Source of the DNA: Phoronis australis
Taxonomy: Eukaryota > Phoronida > Phoronidae
Direction of reading: 5' to 3'
Assembly (NCBI GenBank): GCA_002633005.1
Contig: NMRA01000284.1
Coordinates: forward strand, 225,187 to 267,423
DNA length: 42,237 nt
Of this stretch, positions 40,593-42,237 are shown piece by piece. The stretch's first letter is position 1. Each line of letters opens with the position of its first letter. The notes below the pieces were generated by a model that saw nothing but the letters and a program-made list of their open reading frames with translations, was not told the origin of the DNA and searched no databases. The position numbers were made by a program, and so were the translations under genes.

Positions 40593-41300
40593 CTGAAATG
40601 AAATAAAACAGATCTTATTCATAACAATGCATGGCCACTATTGTGCNGTACAATTACATAATGTTAATACACAAGCTTTATACTGTTTGATATTCTTTGA
40701 TCTCATAGTCTCACGATAAACTTACATTCAATCCTATTTCAATCCTATTCATTTGACCCCATGTTAAAAACCATCCATAGACAGAGCGGTCAAGCTAGCA
40801 ATTTTTTTTAGTCAGGTAACACATAATTTGAATATAGTGAAAAGCACTTTGTTCCAAGTTTCGGTCTTGGTACCTTGAACTCCAATGCCTGGTGGCTTAA
40901 CTAGTGGACCAAAGAGCAATTGCCGCGAATTGACAGCAGGCAAGTGATTTAAGAGAGGCCTTTATATTACTACGTTCACTGCAGATTCAACACATTTTCA
41001 AGGTAAAAACTGTTTAGCAAGCATTATTTTATCAATTAAAAGTTAAATCCGTCCCGCTCTCCCGGCCATCGGCTCGGCATTGCATGCACCTACTAGATAC
41101 ACTAGAATGGCTAAGTGGATGCTGCAGCACAGCCACAGGCACAGCACAGCACAGCACAGGTTAGCCAGCCACCTAGCTGTATGAAGACTGTCGTCTAAAT
41201 ACAACTAGGTACCACACTGCGTGTATTTCTTCCGTAGACACCGAAATTGCACACAGCCAGGGTAGTTCTGCCCATCACCTCGCCGTGAACTGGGAATCAA
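40593..41300 (-). other. Upstream of the C6orf136 resolved exons, probably intron
   Basis: No coding sequence recognised. One undetermined base (N) at 40647. A short (CAGCA)n run lies at 41140-41159. Confidence 0.45.
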
Positions 41301-42237
41301 CCGACACTCACCTTGCTCGTTACAAGCGTTTAAGTGAAAAACAATGTAATAAACATAATTTTCTTGCGTTACTCTCTGCCATTTCTAACAATGAAAAGTA
41401 TGTCGTCGTGTCACGCGCTTGCGCCATTTCCTAAATTTTGCGACATCTCTCAGGAGATGATGATAGCTTGGTAGCAGCAAAATTTCTTCTGAAATTCGTT
41501 TTTTCGGTATCAAAATTCTAAAAACTTATAATGAAGTGAAACCAGTTCTGATAATTTGTTGTGACGTGTACGCAACCTCGTGAAAGAAGAACAGTTGATT
41601 AAAGAATCGGCGAAAAAAGAAACTGGCCAATAGGTGACGCAATATTTCATGGCGCCGAAAGCCGTCGCTAAAGATCGCTCCACAACTTTAGCAGCAGAAT
41701 AACGGTAGAATGCCATTTTTTCCAACACAGTTAAATAATTTAGTTTACTCAAGGAAGACTGTAGTTTTTAATGACATTAATTTTGTGTCAGATTTTATCT
41801 TAACACTTTTTTACCCACATCGGTGCAAAGCTGTTTATTTATTATACAGCACAGTTTTTACCAAGGCTAAGCACAGGTTAGGCAATGACCATCGCCTCAG
41901 TTGGCCCAAACCAGAGGCGATGCAGCTCCTATAGGCGCTCCATATGCCGGAAGCTTTTCGGCGAAATATGCCTCACACTGGCTAAAGCATGAAAGTCACG
42001 TTGTTATAAATACCTTTTGCGTATAGAGGGACACCTTAGGAGGTTGGCGGTGTGTTTAATTCCTTCCAACTCGAACAAATACTTCCGTTATCGAACTTTT
42101 TGTTCGAGCAGTCACTCATTCAGTTCCCAAAATCGTGAACTCACCATTTTTATACTGCGCACGCTCCAATTTTTACCGCGCTCGCTAGGTGATGTGACTT
42201 CATGACCTCAATCTTTAAATAGGCCAAAGGTGAGCCA
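41301..42237 (-). other. Possible 5' end of C6orf136
   Basis: Two candidates exist for the missing 5' exon. A strong donor, AGCAAG|GTGAGTG, lies on the minus strand at about 41312, but the frame needed has a stop and no ATG before it, so that exon would be 5' UTR. An open frame beginning MAFYRYSAAKVVERSLATAF (ATG at 41716) has the basic, Ser/Ala-rich look of a mitochondrial targeting peptide and ends near a weak donor (ACGAG|GTTGCG), but its phase does not match the acceptor at 40592. Neither is proven. Nothing else was recognised to the window end. Confidence 0.25.

Noticed and set aside
40870-40930. tRNA-like B box (minus strand GGAGTTCAAGGTACC)
   Set aside because: No matching A box or acceptor stem; at most a decayed SINE, too weak to list.

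Overview
The window is nuclear DNA from an animal. Its genes are broken by GT-AG introns, the intergenic DNA is full of transposon remains, and three conserved animal genes can be assembled exon by exon. CTCF-like motifs, a Penelope-like element, a Ty3/Gypsy element and a T2/Kolobok-type element suggest an invertebrate bilaterian, perhaps marine. I cannot name the species. The standard genetic code fits throughout.

Left arm (1 to about 11.1 kb): a decayed Ty3/Gypsy retrotransposon on the minus strand, from its 3' LTR (about 1137-1382) to its 5' LTR (10890-11107). It has been opened twice. A 1,783-bp TTAA-flanked element of T2/Kolobok type (2415-4197) sits in pol. A 5,185-bp element with long inverted repeats and an ATA target duplication (5222-10406) sits in gag. 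The larger insertion carries its own passengers: a repeat with CGGAGTAG motifs, a Penelope-like element with a GIY-YIG nuclease, a SINE and an unclassified ORF remnant.

Middle (about 12.5 to 34.6 kb): two housekeeping-type genes lie head to head over a shared promoter region of about 460 bp. EEFSEC, the selenocysteine-specific translation factor, runs leftward in 7 coding exons (582 aa). WDR47, a LisH/CTLH/WD40 microtubule-associated protein, runs rightward in 8 coding exons (900 aa). A 60-bp minisatellite of 15 units begins exactly at the 5' splice site of EEFSEC exon 6, and every unit copies that splice site. A more decayed 30-bp array starts in the same way at WDR47 exon 5. Four copies of one roughly 270-bp inverted-repeat element lie in WDR47 introns and its downstream region. 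A 40-bp tandem array pairing a CTCF-like motif with AATAAA lies about 0.9 kb past the WDR47 stop codon.

Right arm (35 to 42.2 kb): a homologue of human C6orf136 (DUF2358 family) on the minus strand, converging on WDR47. Five coding exons are resolved. The first coding exon, upstream of 40592, is not.

The three genes share no pathway that I can see. EEFSEC implies that this animal makes selenoproteins, WDR47 acts on microtubules, and C6orf136 is of unknown function. The unusual content is the relation between tandem repeats and splice sites, and the nested transposons with readable target sites.
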